30,132 nt of DNA from Dimargaris cristalligena. Its lineage: Eukaryota; Kickxellomycota; Dimargaritomycetes; Dimargaritales; Dimargaritaceae. Shown piece after piece: positions 9,469 to 21,700 of the stretch (position 1 is its first letter; each line of letters opens with the position of its first letter). The translations under genes were made by a program, and so were the position numbers. The notes under the pieces are model-generated. The model had not been told where the DNA came from, did not search any database, and saw only the letters and a list, made by a program, of their open reading frames with translations. The stretch is taken from NCBI GenBank assembly GCA_027576995.1, contig JANBQC010000339.1, forward strand, positions 1-30,132, in the 5' to 3' direction.

Positions 9469-10493
9469 TCTCGAACAATAAAACCCGGATACAAAGAGAC
9501 GGCGCTATACAGCCTGGTTGGGTCAATGGAATGTCAGGAAACAACGCAAGGGTGAAATGGACAAGAGAGATGCGTAGGCTATTTTAGCAAGATACAGCTA
9601 ATCAATAAGTTGTTCTGAACCAAGGGTTCCTACACTCCTGGAGAAACAACAAGTGTCTGTAGGGTGTAAGTTGTTGGTAGGAGGGTTTCACTCTATCGTT
9701 AATAGGGCTAGACGGGCTCTTTATTACCTTTTGGGAGCCTAGTAGCAGTAGACATGGGGTTCATTAAATAACATGCTGGTATTGTGGCCCATCTGTAGAC
9801 TACACACGTATCCCAGACCCAGACCATAGTCGACTCTGTATTTTCTCCAGAAGCCCTCAATAAAAAAGGACCATGGTCATAAATAGCCAAGGAAAGCAAA
9901 GGAAGAGGGCACCAGTTCTCCAGCCATTATTATTCAATCATTGGGTTACAACAACCAACCCACATTAAATACCTAGTCCTTATACACAAACACACACTCA
10001 GGCCGGGTAAAGAAAAGAACCTGCCCACTGCTATTCTCCCCTTTTCCTTCCTCTCTTCCCTTCTATTCCGATCTACTCACTCTAGTTTTCCAGTACTTTG
10101 CTAAGGCTTCTATATCGACTCGACTCTAAACCACTTCTCCGCACATCTGCGGCTTTTCAATCTCTCTCTAAATTCCCGACCCCAACTCCTCTCTTTTCTG
10201 GGTAAGTCTCCTCCTTTTTAAGTCCCGGCCTCACCCTGCCTTGAGGTAAAGGCCGCTGCGGTCCTCGAAAGCATACTCTCTCACTTGCCCATTCCCAAAG
10301 CTATACGGTCATCTCAAGCAGAATCCTAAGGCCTGGGTCCCGAGCAAGCCTTACCCTTTTATTTCCTCCTTGACCGCCCCAACCCAGGACCTAATACCGC
10401 ATAATCCCGGGACAATTCCTCCACCCATATTGACTTACCCTTTCCTACATCTACTTGATCTCTCCATCTGCACAGACCGTCAAACTATTCACC
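9469..10493. promoter_or_regulatory. Divergent upstream region, oxidase and GIGYF genes
   Basis: About 1.0 kb separates the two start codons, which face away from each other. The half near the GIGYF gene (about 10000-10480) is strongly pyrimidine-rich on the plus strand. No TATA box is clear. A candidate 5'-UTR intron lies inside it. No other gene is supportable here. Confidence 0.5.
10202..10475 (+). other. Candidate 5'-UTR intron of GIGYF-like gene
   Basis: A GTAAGT donor at 10202 and a pyrimidine-led GCACAG acceptor ending at 10475 lie just upstream of the start ATG (10494). The size (274 nt) matches the coding introns in the window. No coding test is possible for a UTR intron, so this rests on splice motifs alone. 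Confidence 0.4.
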
Positions 10494-13400
10494 ATGACCT
10501 CCAACACCATGAACTTCGGTCCCGAGTGGTAAGTGGCTACACTGCTAATACGGCGCGCTTCACCGTCTCTGACTGTAGCGCTAGTTAGGTAGCCGCCCAT
10601 CATAATGGTTACTTACTTATTTACGACTCCCTCAATCCAACCCGGTTCTAGTATTGTGGATACTGGCACCGATGCTCAATATCTCTTTATGATCTCTCTA
10701 ACCCGCCTCAATTATACTCTGTCCATGTTATTTATCCCTCTCTTCGGCCAGGATGCGACGGGTTCCAAAATCCTCGGCCTCAAATGGTTCCGACAGCCCG
10801 GCCGCCAATACGAGTCCCCCTGCTCGTTCCAACCAAGTGGGATCGGGCACCCCGTGGGCCGCCATCGCTGCTAGTACTTCGGCCAATCCCGCTGCTCGCA
10901 CCGGCCCCGCCGCGACCGGCGGTCCCAGTCGCAACGTATCCGGCGGCTCGGGCCCCGGTCTTTCCATGGCGGCCGGCCTCCAAACCTCTCCAGAAACCGT
11001 ATCCAGTTCCGGTGCCAGTTTGCCCTACAGTGCCCTAGCATCTGGCTCCGCGTCCGCCGCAGCTGGGGGCGGTGCCCCCTCGACTACCACCGACGATGTG
11101 GTAGACCATCTCAACCCCTTCCGCTACTCGCGCGAACTCATGCTCAGCCTCTACAGACCGGTCAACCTGCCCCTAGAGTTTGAACGCCACGAGTACATTA
11201 CTTCCGACGATCCCATTGAACCCATGGCCCATATCGCGTACAGTGAAAAGGAGGAAACGCTCTTTTCGGGTGCTTCAGTGAATAGCGAATTAACCAAACG
11301 TATGATGGGTACCTCCTCGGCTTCCGCGACTGCGGGCGGTGGTAGCGGCATTGGCCGGGGTGAGCGTCACCACCCCCGCGGATCCGGTCATCACACTGGC
11401 GGTCCCCACAACAGCAGCCACTCTACCTCCGGGGTCAAGGGTGGCCGGGGCTACCGCGGGGAGTCCGGCGGTCGGTTTGAGGATGGTCAGACAACCCACC
11501 ACCAACACACCCACCACCGTTTCGAGGGCAGTGATCAAACCCGTGGGTACCGCAGTTCAAGCATCGGAAGTAACGCCGTTGGCCGTTCGGGTTCCTATGA
11601 CAACCGATCCGGTGCTTTTGGTTCGGGTGGCAGTGGCTACCGGGCCCCTAATTCGTATTCCTCCACCACTCCCCGTCCCAGTGATCAGCCCAGTTGGAAT
11701 ATCAGTGATCGCAGCGCCGTCGGTTCGTTTGGTGCCGACGGGGTGTTCCGCATGACCGGCTTGAATGACGATGATGCTCTGGAGTCCTCGTGTTTGGAAT
11801 TGGAACCCACCGGTAAGTCACCCTCGGGTGGCGATGGCGGTGGTATCTCTCAGTTGAACGACGAGGGCTCCTCGGCGGCGTCGGCTACCGCCCTCCGGTC
11901 TGGGTCCGGTCTGTATGCCGGTGTCGGTCGTAAACCCCTCGGTTCTGACGGCAACAGTCCTGCCCCGCGTACCGGCAATTCCCCCCAGGTAGCCTCCTCC
12001 TTGGATCTGGAGAAGAATCCCTCCACCTCGTCCCTCCTGTCCCGCCTTGATCGCAGTGCCTACCGTTCGATCGGTAATGAGGCTGGTGGAACCCCTACTT
12101 CCACTCTGGCCAGTGGCCAATCCAAATCCAGTGCTGGCGGTCCACTTACCGGCGAAGCTACCCCCGATAACAGCGGCTCTATGTTAGATGGGTTTAATTT
12201 TATGGGAGGTGCCGGGGCATCTGCCCGGGCCTCCGACCCCCTTTCCCGGTTGGTGAGCAGCGGTGGTTCCCACCATCACCAACAGGCGCATCACCCGGCC
12301 CCGACGTCATTGTCCCGCTTGGCCTCCACCGTCTCCGAATCCTCCGGTGCCTCCCGTTACAATTTGGGACATATGTTCGGCAATGACGGTCTACTGAATA
12401 CGCCCAGTGATTTGTCTAGCCCCGCCGCCAGTTTAGTTTCAGGCTTAGGTGCCGGTGCGGCCGGCCAATTCGCGGGCCAGTATAACCGCCATTCTCCTTT
12501 TGTCGGCCAGGGGGCCGGTACACCCTTGGCCCTGAACTCCGATATTTTAAATATCGGCGGTACCGGTATTGGAGTGGGCGGTATTCCTCCGCAGCCCCCC
12601 AAACCACTCAGCTGGTTCTATCGTGACCCCCAGGGAGCTATCCAAGGCCCCTTTTCGTCGGATGATATGCAGGAATGGTACAGTGCCGGCTTCTTCACCC
12701 CGGAACTGCTTGTGCGTCGTGAAACGGATGTCAATTTCGAACCCCTTGGTTTAGTGATCACTAAATTGAGGGACGAGGAAACACCTTTCATTACGGGTTC
12801 CCAAATTCCGCTCCCCCGCAACCCCAACGTCGGTGGCGTCGGGTATTTCGGAGCCGGTGGTGGGATGCACGACCCCAACCTCATGGCCCGCAATAATTCG
12901 TTCGGTCATTTGGAGTCCCTTGCTACCCCGGGCCGTGGTATGGATCCTAATGGAGGTGTCGGTGGATTCCCCTACCGCCCCGCCCCCGCCTCTATGGCCG
13001 GGGCAGGTGGGCCTGGTGTGAACCCCGCCAATCAATGGATGGGAGGTCTCGGTGGGCCCGGAAATGGTGGGGCCATGAACCCCACTGCCGCGATGGCCAC
13101 CTCCTCGGCCTTGAGTGGGCGCACGGCTTCCCTGCACGGTCGCTACGCCAGTGTAGGTACTTCCGCTGGTTCCATCTCCGTTCTGGACCGTGATCCTATG
13201 TTTGGACTTAACACTGAACGCCAATCCTACGAACAGTTTTTACACCAACGCCTGCAACATCAGCCTAGTCCGTTGAACCAAAACCAAATGCAGTTTGGTG
13301 GAGCAGGGGCAAACGAGTTGGTGGAGGCCCATAAATATGGCGGCGAGCCTGGGTTGGACATTTTGGCTCGTCTGCAACAGCAACAGCAGCATCATCTCCA

Positions 13401-14895
13401 GCAGCAACAACAACAACAACAACAGCCTCAGCCCACTTACACCCAGATCGGGTCACACCATTCCACCACCGGATTGTCTCAGGTTGGTGTTAATAGCGGG
13501 CATGCCCTCGATACTGCTACTAGCGTTTCGATGTCAGCGGCCCCCGCGAGTTCCGAGCCGGCTGTCCAGCCTACGAAGTCGACTTCCACTCCCCTCGCCG
13601 CTACTCTGGCTACCACTTCCGTCGCGGTCACTTCCCCTCCCCCGGCTACTGTCCCGGCTACTTCGTCGCCCCCTCCCCAGCCGCAACCGACCGCGTCTTC
13701 TCCCGCCCAGTCCACCTCGACTAATACCATCTCGAGCCTGTTGAAGAATCTGCAAATGCAACAGCAATCTCAGTCGAAGCAGCAGTCGCCCATCCCTGCG
13801 ACTTTGGCTGCGGCCGTGGCTGGTGCCACCTCCCCGCAATCCCCTAAGAACCAGACTAGCGAATCCAGCCCCGCTAAGCAGACCAAGGTCAATGACGCCT
13901 CTAGCGATACTACATCAGCCCCAATGGCCGCTACCAAATCCGCTCAACCCGCGGCTCCTTCTGCCCCGGTTTCCGTCTCCGCTTCCGAAACCCCCGCATC
14001 GGAAGTACCTAGTACGAGTAGCGGACCCGAAGTAATAGGTCACCTTACCTCCACTGTTGCCCCCTGGCAGAAGGTGGCGGCCAACTCTAAGCGTGGACCC
14101 AGTCTGCTGGATATCCAGAAGGAAGAAGAAAAAAAGGCGGCTAAACAACAACAGGTTCAAACCCAAGCGGTAGGTAATTCCCTTGGTAGCGCCAAACGTT
14201 ACGCCGATGCCGCCGGACGTCCCCATACCAATGGCGATGCTCCAGCCTGGAGCACGATTGCCTCGCTGCATAAAACCCCGAGCAACCACAGTGCCGTGTC
14301 GGATGTGGCCAACGTGTATGCCCGGGGTTCACCCATTGGTGCCAATAGCAATGCCCCTACGCCCGCTGAAAGTGTTAACACTAAGCGCACGACGGAACTG
14401 TCCCGTTCCTCGTCCCAGACCAGCACCAACAAAGAGGCCGCGGCCGGTAAAACGTCCGGACGTGGCGGCAATGGTAGCCAGGGGCTGAAACTGCCCTCAG
14501 ATGCCTTTTTGGGTTGGTGCCGTACAGCCCTGAAGTCCATGAAGGGTATCCAAGTGGACGAATTTATCCAGATGCTCCTGACGTTCCCCCTGGAACCCCC
14601 GCCGTCCACGTTGGAAATTATCCAGGAATCGGTGTACGCTAACTCCTCCTCGTTGGACGGACGCCGGTTTGCGCACGAATTTGTGAAACGCCGTCAAGTC
14701 GATGCCGGAGTTTTGTCCGCGTCGGATATGGATGCGCTTAAAGTGCACGGTAGTAGTGGTGGTGGTGGTGATCAGGGGCACAATAAGGCAGCGGGGGGTA
14801 ATAATGGTCGTCAGGAACCGGTGAGCATCGAAGGGTCCAGATTCAGTGGATTCCAGACTGTGGGTGGCAGTAAGAAGGGAAAGAAACGTCATTAA
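10494..14895 (+). CDS. GIGYF/Smy2-like GYF-domain protein
   Basis: Exon 1 (10494-10528) encodes MTSNTMNFGPEW; exon 2 (10752-14895) continues with MRRVPKSS. Total 1392 residues. N-F-G-P-E-W at the N-terminus is shared with animal GIGYF1/2. At about residue 137, FRYSRELMLSLY matches the GIGYF 4EHP-binding motif (YX4M-hydrophobic), followed by a region ending in a VNSELTKRMMG-like segment as in GIGYF proteins. The GYF domain (about 628-695) has W-F-Y-x-D-x-x-G-x-x-x-G-P-F-x5-M-x-x-W-x-x-G-F-F, which binds PPG-phi ligands. A Gln/His tract follows (about 886-905). Near the end, APWQKV and SLLDIQKEEEKK resemble GIGYF elements, and a conserved C-terminal segment (about 1260-1340, FLGWC...MLLTFPL...EFVKRR) precedes a basic Lys tail. 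The family represses translation and promotes mRNA decay via cap-binding and deadenylase partners. Long Gly/Ser/Thr linkers are likely disordered. Confidence 0.94.
10529..10751 (+). other. Intron 1 of GIGYF-like gene
   Basis: Donor GTAAGT, CTAAC branch candidate near 10700 and acceptor GGCCAG, phase 2. Splicing completes the Trp codon of the conserved FGPEW motif and enters exon 2 at G-ATG. Length 223 nt. Confidence 0.92.
13372..13428 (+). repeat. CAG/CAA repeat encoding Gln tract
   Basis: CAG and CAA codons broken by two His codons, in frame in the GIGYF-like gene. Mixed CAG/CAA usage suggests the amino-acid run is old rather than a fresh expansion. Confidence 0.9.
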
Positions 14896-15290
14896 GTGGT
14901 TATATTATCAACATGTCCGCCTCCTCTCCTTGTCAACCACCCGCCATCACCACGCCTCAATTTCGAAAGGCGACCGGTTTTGGCTAGGTATATCCATTCC
15001 CTTAGCTAAATATACTCCGTCCACCCACACACCACTATTGATTTATCCCCATTATTTCGTTACATATTTCAAACCAACGAAGCCTTATACTTGGACCCCG
15101 GGTACGGATGTTGCGTCCACTCGCTGGTCCTCGGTTGACTATATTTTCTTGACTTTAGTTTGCTTTATATATTTTCGTGCCTATTTTTTTTCCAAACAAA
15201 AAAATAGAACACCTTGGAATATGGAGGTGGTGCCCCTTTAACCTCCGTTCTAGTCCTTTATTATTACATTTTTAACCTCCCAAGATTCCC

Positions 15291-15296
15291 AATAAA
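15291..15296 (+). terminator. Possible polyadenylation signal of GIGYF-like gene
   Basis: AATAAA about 395 nt after the stop codon in AT-rich DNA. Exact match, moderate distance. Confidence 0.35.
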
Positions 15297-16902
15297 TCAA
15301 AATATGCTTGAATTTAGGTTTAGCCATCCCACTTAAATACCGGGGTGCCACCCTATTGTAATCTTCCTAAAAACATGTTATATTATATAAATACTCGAAA
15401 AAACGCCCCGCTTCCACTCACATACACTAGCATACTTTTCAATATGGGCGGTGAATGTTCAATTTACTGGGGTCGGAATGGGTTTTTGATATAGAACAGC
15501 GTATATTGAATGATATTGAGGGTATTCCAAAAAAAAAAAATGTGCGTGCGTGCAGTATTCCCTACTTGTGCGCTTTTGTAACAGCCAGGAAATAATGGGA
15601 TGTGTTCAGAGGGTTTACCTATATTATCGAGACTAATAACGAGACAATTCCCTGAACTCATCAAGGGCACACCCCATTCTAGAAAGCCACCGCCGCGAGT
15701 AATATAGTATATATAATAAAAAGAAAACAGGCCAGAATCACCATAACCCAGGAAATAGTGGTGAATTGAGATGCTTGGTAAAGGAATCACATAAAAGACC
15801 TGGTTGCTAGGTTGGCGTCGGTAAGTCAAGAATGAAAGTCATGGACGGTGGCGCACGAGGGGGAGCAGAGGAGAGGGGGGAGTTGCCAACATTAGCAATC
15901 ATATCATTCCAGTAGACGGTTAGAGGAAGGTCGAGATGCAATAGGACACTCTTATAAATGGATATATGTATATACGGGAGCAGCACTAATTGCAAAGCAG
16001 TTGATACCTGTTTGGCTGCTTTTTGATGCGGAATCTTCTCAAAGGAATTAAAAGCGAACGAAGGGAGGTGGTGGGTGGACCGAGAAACTGGGAAGTGACC
16101 AGGGTTTAAAATATACCCCGGTCAGCACCTAGGGAAGTTCTCGATTAAACCTTTCCGGGAGGTTATTGGACCAGTGTTTCCATTATCCCCGAGAAGAGGA
16201 AATATATACGCCTCTAGAAAAAGACAGGACTTGGCAAAGCCATCTTAGCTGCTTTTTAAGCTACATTAGATGGAACATCCACCATTGTTCAATTGGCAGT
16301 GATACAGAGTAATCGGTGGCGAATATGAGAAGAGTTGGGCAAGGAAGAGAAGAGGTATATGGTCAGAGAGGAAAGTGGGGGCTTGGCCATCGATCTAGCG
16401 ATTCGTTCTTACCCGGACCATGAATCCAAAACAAAACCAAGCGAAAGGGCATACATGGGTCAGTGGGAGGGTTGGTTGGATGCAGGGATCACCACCATTG
16501 TGCCGCTAACCTGTGGTCTATTGGATCTCTTGCTATCGTCTAGAGCAAAGGTGGGCCCAGTCTATATCCGCTTTATGGAACTATGATCCGCTTATACATG
16601 TTTCCATCTAGGCCAGTGGTATCCCTTGCAAATATCACGCCCTTTTCTCAAACGTAGGTTAGCGGGGAAACGACTATCGGCTAATCGGACTCGAGCAGCC
16701 GGTTGGCCAGGGAGCAGGCTTGTACGACATGCAATTGGACTGTAATGGGGTGGTGCATTAGGTGGCTTTCGATGGACCTGTAGCCCGGCGTGTGGCGTTA
16801 CACGGAGCCCTGCGTACCACCCGCCGAATGAAGACATAGGGTCGGCAAGGATGAGAAGCAGTTAAAGTCGATGTTGTACGAAGTGGATCGCCACGGCGGA
16901 AT

Positions 16903-16910
16903 TATAAATA
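16903..16910 (+). promoter_or_regulatory. TATA-box candidate of secreted-protein gene
   Basis: TATAAATA lies 183 bp upstream of the ATG at 17093, followed by a long CT-rich stretch that would form the 5' leader. It is the clearest TATA box placed before a gene in this window. Confidence 0.5.
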
Positions 16911-17092
16911 CGGTGGAATTTCCCTCCCATTAACCGTCGTTTCCCCAACCTTCCTCTATCCACCACTTCCTGCCCCGTTTCCCCCTCCCCTCCCTTCATT
17001 TTGGACCTTCAGCGTCTAATACACTCCCGTACTGTACTAGGCCTTTTCAAGTTCACCGTATTTCCACCCCTCCCCCCGTAGTGTCAGTCAAC

Positions 17093-18782
17093 ATGAGAGC
17101 GCCACTCGCATCGGTCACTGTACTCGGCCTGGCCATGGCTCTTTACGTTGCGAGCCGCCCCCAGCCGTCCGCTACTGGTCCCCGTACCATTGATCCAACT
17201 CCCGAAACCGAAGCCGGGGACAATGCTATTTGGTATGATGCGAGGTCCGGCAACTTCAACGATGAGGCGTGGGACAACTCGGAGGTCGATGACCATGCCA
17301 CTGACGCAACTCACAGTTCTGACACCCACGGTGGCATTGTATCGCAGTCGGAATCCGACATTGAACAACCTCCCGCTGAACATTCTAAACCTACCCATAA
17401 AAATCTGCCCTTAAAGTATTACATAAATCAGCTTCCTTTTGAACTAAAGAGCAAGATTGTTGGTTATCTCCCGGCCGAAGAAACCATCGACGTACTTTCT
17501 ATCGGCGAATACGGAAGGGGATTAGTGGGCGTCTACCCTTCGGCTATAGTAAGTTCTGGTACAGATAACCCACCTATTACTCCATTCCATTTAGCGGATT
17601 TTATCTACAGTTCAACAACTTGGCCTGCGTATATGAGCAGTAGGAGTTACACCATTATACCACAGCCCTATTTTAATTTACACAATGTCTTTAGTTATTA
17701 TCCCCGATGCATGAGCAGACATTCTAAAACCAACCACTGGTATAATGCTTTGTCTCTGTATACTTTACTGCCGCCGGTGATATTTATTCCAGTTAGTAAA
17801 GCAAATATGCCAATCAGTGCAATACAACACTGCCTATAGCGCGGCCAAAAAAGGCATTAAAGGCAATATATTGGCCCCCGCTGATGTACTTAAATTAACT
17901 ATCCCCATCGAGTATGATACGGCAGTGGCATCGGAGTTTATCGACAGACTAACGTTAATAATTGGTTCTATCCTTAGACCAGGGGAGGAAAAAACCCAAT
18001 TGGAAAATATGAAGAATGGCCTCGAGCAGGAATGGGTCTATGTCAATTACGACTCATTGACCGGGCAACAGCAGCTGGCCGCATTTCCGCTTCTCTTCGT
18101 ATTTCTTCACTCCAGGAAGCCACCTAATATGTATGAGTGGCAAGCGGATTTAAGTCGTGCGGATCCAGCCTCAAGCAGTACAAGCCATCTGGACTTGAAC
18201 AGCGCAGTGTTTACCAACCTAGTTGATAACTATGGTATAAATTGGCCTAGTACGAGGGATATTGCTTTACATATCATTGGGTATCAAGTTATATCTCACC
18301 TGTTTGCCCTATTGGCCCGCCGTGGCGATGTAGCTAGGATGAAGTTACTGATTAAGCAATGGCGGGGTAAGGGCGGAAGCCCCTTTGTCCTTATGGTCTC
18401 TGGTTTTCTCGCCCTCATGGTCCTGGAATTCAAGGTTACCAGTTTGCGCGAATGGGCGTTCGAAATACTTGAGGATAATACGGACAACCCGCACCAATGC
18501 GCTAAAATACTCGGTTATGAAAGAGTTATGCACGAAATTGACAATCGGAAATGGGCCCGCGCCCGACGAGGATATACCTGGCAGGACTGCTTTTTGAAAT
18601 ATGGGCTTTCGGGCTCCCTGATTGTAAGAAAACCCAAGGGTAGTGTTCAATCGGTGGTGGCCATTCGGGTACGTAAAGAGACTTTCCTGAAGCAGGTCAA
18701 GGATGGTGAAGGTGCCATATTATCGCCGGAGTATGCTAAGAATCTGTTGGCACCCTCAATCGAATTGCAGCAAGACGAGTAA
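17093..18782 (+). CDS. Secreted protein with F-box-like motif, unknown function
   Basis: Two exons, 17093-17548 and 17793-18782, give 481 residues. I chose the ATG at 17093 because the in-frame codon at 17081 is GTG and the ATG has A at -3. Residues 1 to about 22 form a signal peptide (short basic start, hydrophobic core, then polar S-R-P-Q). An acidic, Ser/Thr-rich low-complexity region follows to about residue 105. Residues about 112-150 read INQLPFELKSKIVGYLPAEE, then a Leu/Ile pattern, close to the F-box consensus (LP-x-EL-x3-I-x2-YL). The rest is mostly helical-looking with few Cys, a hydrophobic stretch near the middle (FVLMVSGFLALMVL) and a basic C-terminal part. I recognise no enzyme family. 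F-box proteins normally bind Skp1 in the cytosol, so an F-box behind a signal peptide suggests either a host-directed effector or a chance motif. Confidence 0.78.
17549..17792 (+). other. Intron of secreted-protein gene
   Basis: Donor GTAAGT and acceptor TTATTCCAG, phase 0, 244 nt. It joins YPSAI to LVKQICQS in one open frame; without splicing the first frame stops at 17839. Confidence 0.8.
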
Positions 18783-21700
18783 CCCTACCAGCACTCTCGC
18801 CCATTATTTATAGTCATATCTGATCGATACTACAGCGACTCTCTGGGGTCGAATCGGGTATCGTGTTTATGAATACCGGTTATTGGAGTTTATTATTATA
18901 CCCCTCTATTTCTATACAATTTTGCTAATAACGGTAGAGTATAACATTTCCATATTGAAAATCGGCATATCCCAAGTGCACAACCAATGCTTATCCTGGC
19001 GGTATTTATACAGCCAACCCTGATTGCCCTGCCCCTACCTGGTAAATATTATTGCTGAAGAGTCTAAACCTTCTTTTGCAGATTTTTTCCTGTATTATTT
19101 AAACGATTCAGGCATCATTTTCCATTGCAACTATATTGTTTCTGAGAGGGCCTGCCGTTAATCACAACACATCCCAACAAGAGGTCTTTCCAGATCCAGT
19201 GCCTGATAAATACCAAAAAAAACGAATTCCTATTACTTTGTGCAATGTATTGTGGTCTAATTATGATGACATGGGCCTGGTGACCACTGCCTAGTGGTGT
19301 GATTATAACCTTACTACTTCTATTTAGTTGACGCCTAATAAACATCTATTATCTTAGTAGTGCTGTTGTTAATATTTAGTAAGGTCTATTGCTATGGATA
19401 ACCCTAATGCCTATGGGTGGCCGTCCTGTGCATTGGCACTTATATCCTTCATAAACGTTATTTTCTTATTAAACCCATGATCTACCAACTGGATGCCACA
19501 TCTAACTAAGCATTTAGTGGTGGCTCGTGAGTCTGGTTCATCATAACACCATTTGGTGTACTATAATTGTGATGGTGTGCTTCGGGGATCAAATTGTGTT
19601 ATTTCATAACATATTTGCATTTAGGACGATCTTGGTTGCCGTTGCTGACAGCATGTGCTTCATATTGATTGTAACTGGGTCAACCCCAACTAAGCAATAG
19701 AGATTTCTTAACGAATGGCAAACCAGAAAATAGTTGAATATATAATTTTTTTGAAATATAGAGTCACTCTGCTAGACGGATTTTCGGTTTTTCAACTAGG
19801 TTGAACTGCATCCAAATCCATGGTGGTATGCTATTACTCGTGTTCTAACATTATTATCGTCAACATGCCTTCAATGTAATTACGGGTGAGCGTACAGCCA
19901 TGTTCATAGCGGCACCCGCAAACACAGCTTATTCTTATACATGTTTGCCTATATTCACCTTAATCGGCCAACAAAAGCCTCCTGTTGGTTTTTTCCGAGG
20001 ATAGGGACCATTCACTCCGTTAAAACAGTAAGCTAGGTTGAAGAGAGGGCGTGAAAAGACTCACTCACCATTGTAGTGGTTGAAATATCTAATGAAAACC
20101 ATTTAGGATTAATAATATATTACTCTTACTCTCATTAGTCCGTATAAAGAGTGTGAAGGGGAGAGGGCAATGAGCAAGTAGATACTTTACAGTTTGGTCA
20201 CTGTAAATGCTTATTAGTAACCAGCCCACTCACTCTGTCAGAATAATAATAACAAACTATCGCTAACGGCATCCCACTACAATTTATAGCAGTGGGAGTC
20301 GTATCACATTATCTTCTTAGTGTGGAACCATTCTGGCTAAGAATTCCTTCGGAAACTCGCCTAGGGGAGAGTAACTCTTGCGGTGGACTTTAAACCTGGC
20401 TTTTAAAGGCTGCGAAAATGAGGCGCTGGGCATACACATTATCTATTGGCCGGTATTGGTACCGATGGGTCGTTGGGGAAAAGCTGACCCGTATTTGTTT
20501 TGGTTTAGGTTAGCTACCAGTTGAACGTACTATGCTATATAGTCAATATGGGGGGAGGGGAGTTATTCCCGGTTAGTTTCTTCCAAAACCACACTGTTTG
20601 TCCAATGACCGCCCGTGGTCAGTTTGGAGTTGGCCATGAAACTGTTATAGAGTTTTTGCCTCACCAATAAGTACCCTTTGGATTGATTCTATTTTTTAGT
20701 ACTGAATATAGGTAAAGCCCAGGAAACGGTCACACGTGAGGTTCGGCGGGGAAAGGGGAGAGGGATAAGAAATCACCTCCAGGACACCTTTGCCTAAGTG
20801 CACGCCTCCTCTGAGATACCAGTAGACAATGGTTGGGTGTATGATGAAACTATTAACCCCCTCATTCTATCAGCCCATATATGTAGTACTAATAAACCCG
20901 ATATCCAAGCACAAATATAAGTATAAGTATTTCACATACCTGCCCGCATTTAATATATATATATATAAGCGACATCCCTTACTGCCCCAGTTGATTCACA
21001 CCTGAACATTTTGATTACCATCGGCGATATTCCGAATATTTTGTATACTTGCAAAACAGTGAGCATTAATGAACGAGTGAGAGTTGGAAGCGAGCGGAGA
21101 ATGTAAATACAGTTAGCGGGAGCAATCCCTAAGATAGTCGGAGCTTTGTTTATAATGAAACCACTGAACCGTGGAGCCAAATCCACAGGCCCATGAGCTA
21201 GTGGTAGCCTATTCGGTATGCTCAGATGTGTTTTATGTTTTTATATTTGATCATATATATATATATGTATGTATATACAGTGGTATATATGGATGGGTGT
21301 GGAGGGTAGTGCCCAGCTCAGCAGGTCTCGAGAATATCCCAATTCCAAAATTGAAGGTCGATAATCCGCTGGATGGTTTCCAAAATTGAGTGGCTCTGAA
21401 TATAGGCAATGGGGGATTGACATTAAAGGTAAACATTCAGTTGTTGAAGGTCCAAAATAGATGCAAAGCAATCTGGGCAGTCTAAGAATACGCCCAACTA
21501 CAGGGCCTTCCCAAAACAGATACTATATTATCGGTTTATTCCTCAATCGACGCTCTGGACCGTGCATTGGGAGTATCCGGATATTACCATGCCCATCCCC
21601 CTTTACGTCTTTGTTGTTGTTTTTTCTTCTTTTGGTTGACCTTTCCTTCGACCCTCCCTTTTCTGAATGCACGCGGGAATTATCACCCTGCCGAAACACT

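Larger units (their letters stand above)
14896..17092. other. Intergenic, no supportable gene
   Basis: The 3' flank of the GIGYF-like gene is followed by about 1.5 kb with only short domainless frames. A poly(A)12 run at about 15529 sits beside a short GTGC repeat. The last 190 bp carry a TATA-like box and a pyrimidine-rich leader of the next gene. Confidence 0.55.

Noticed and set aside
9124..9555. 143-residue plus-strand frame
   Set aside because: Antisense of oxidase exon 1 and intron 1; the minus strand gives the conserved WDYYATG and LRDN sequence with a perfect donor.
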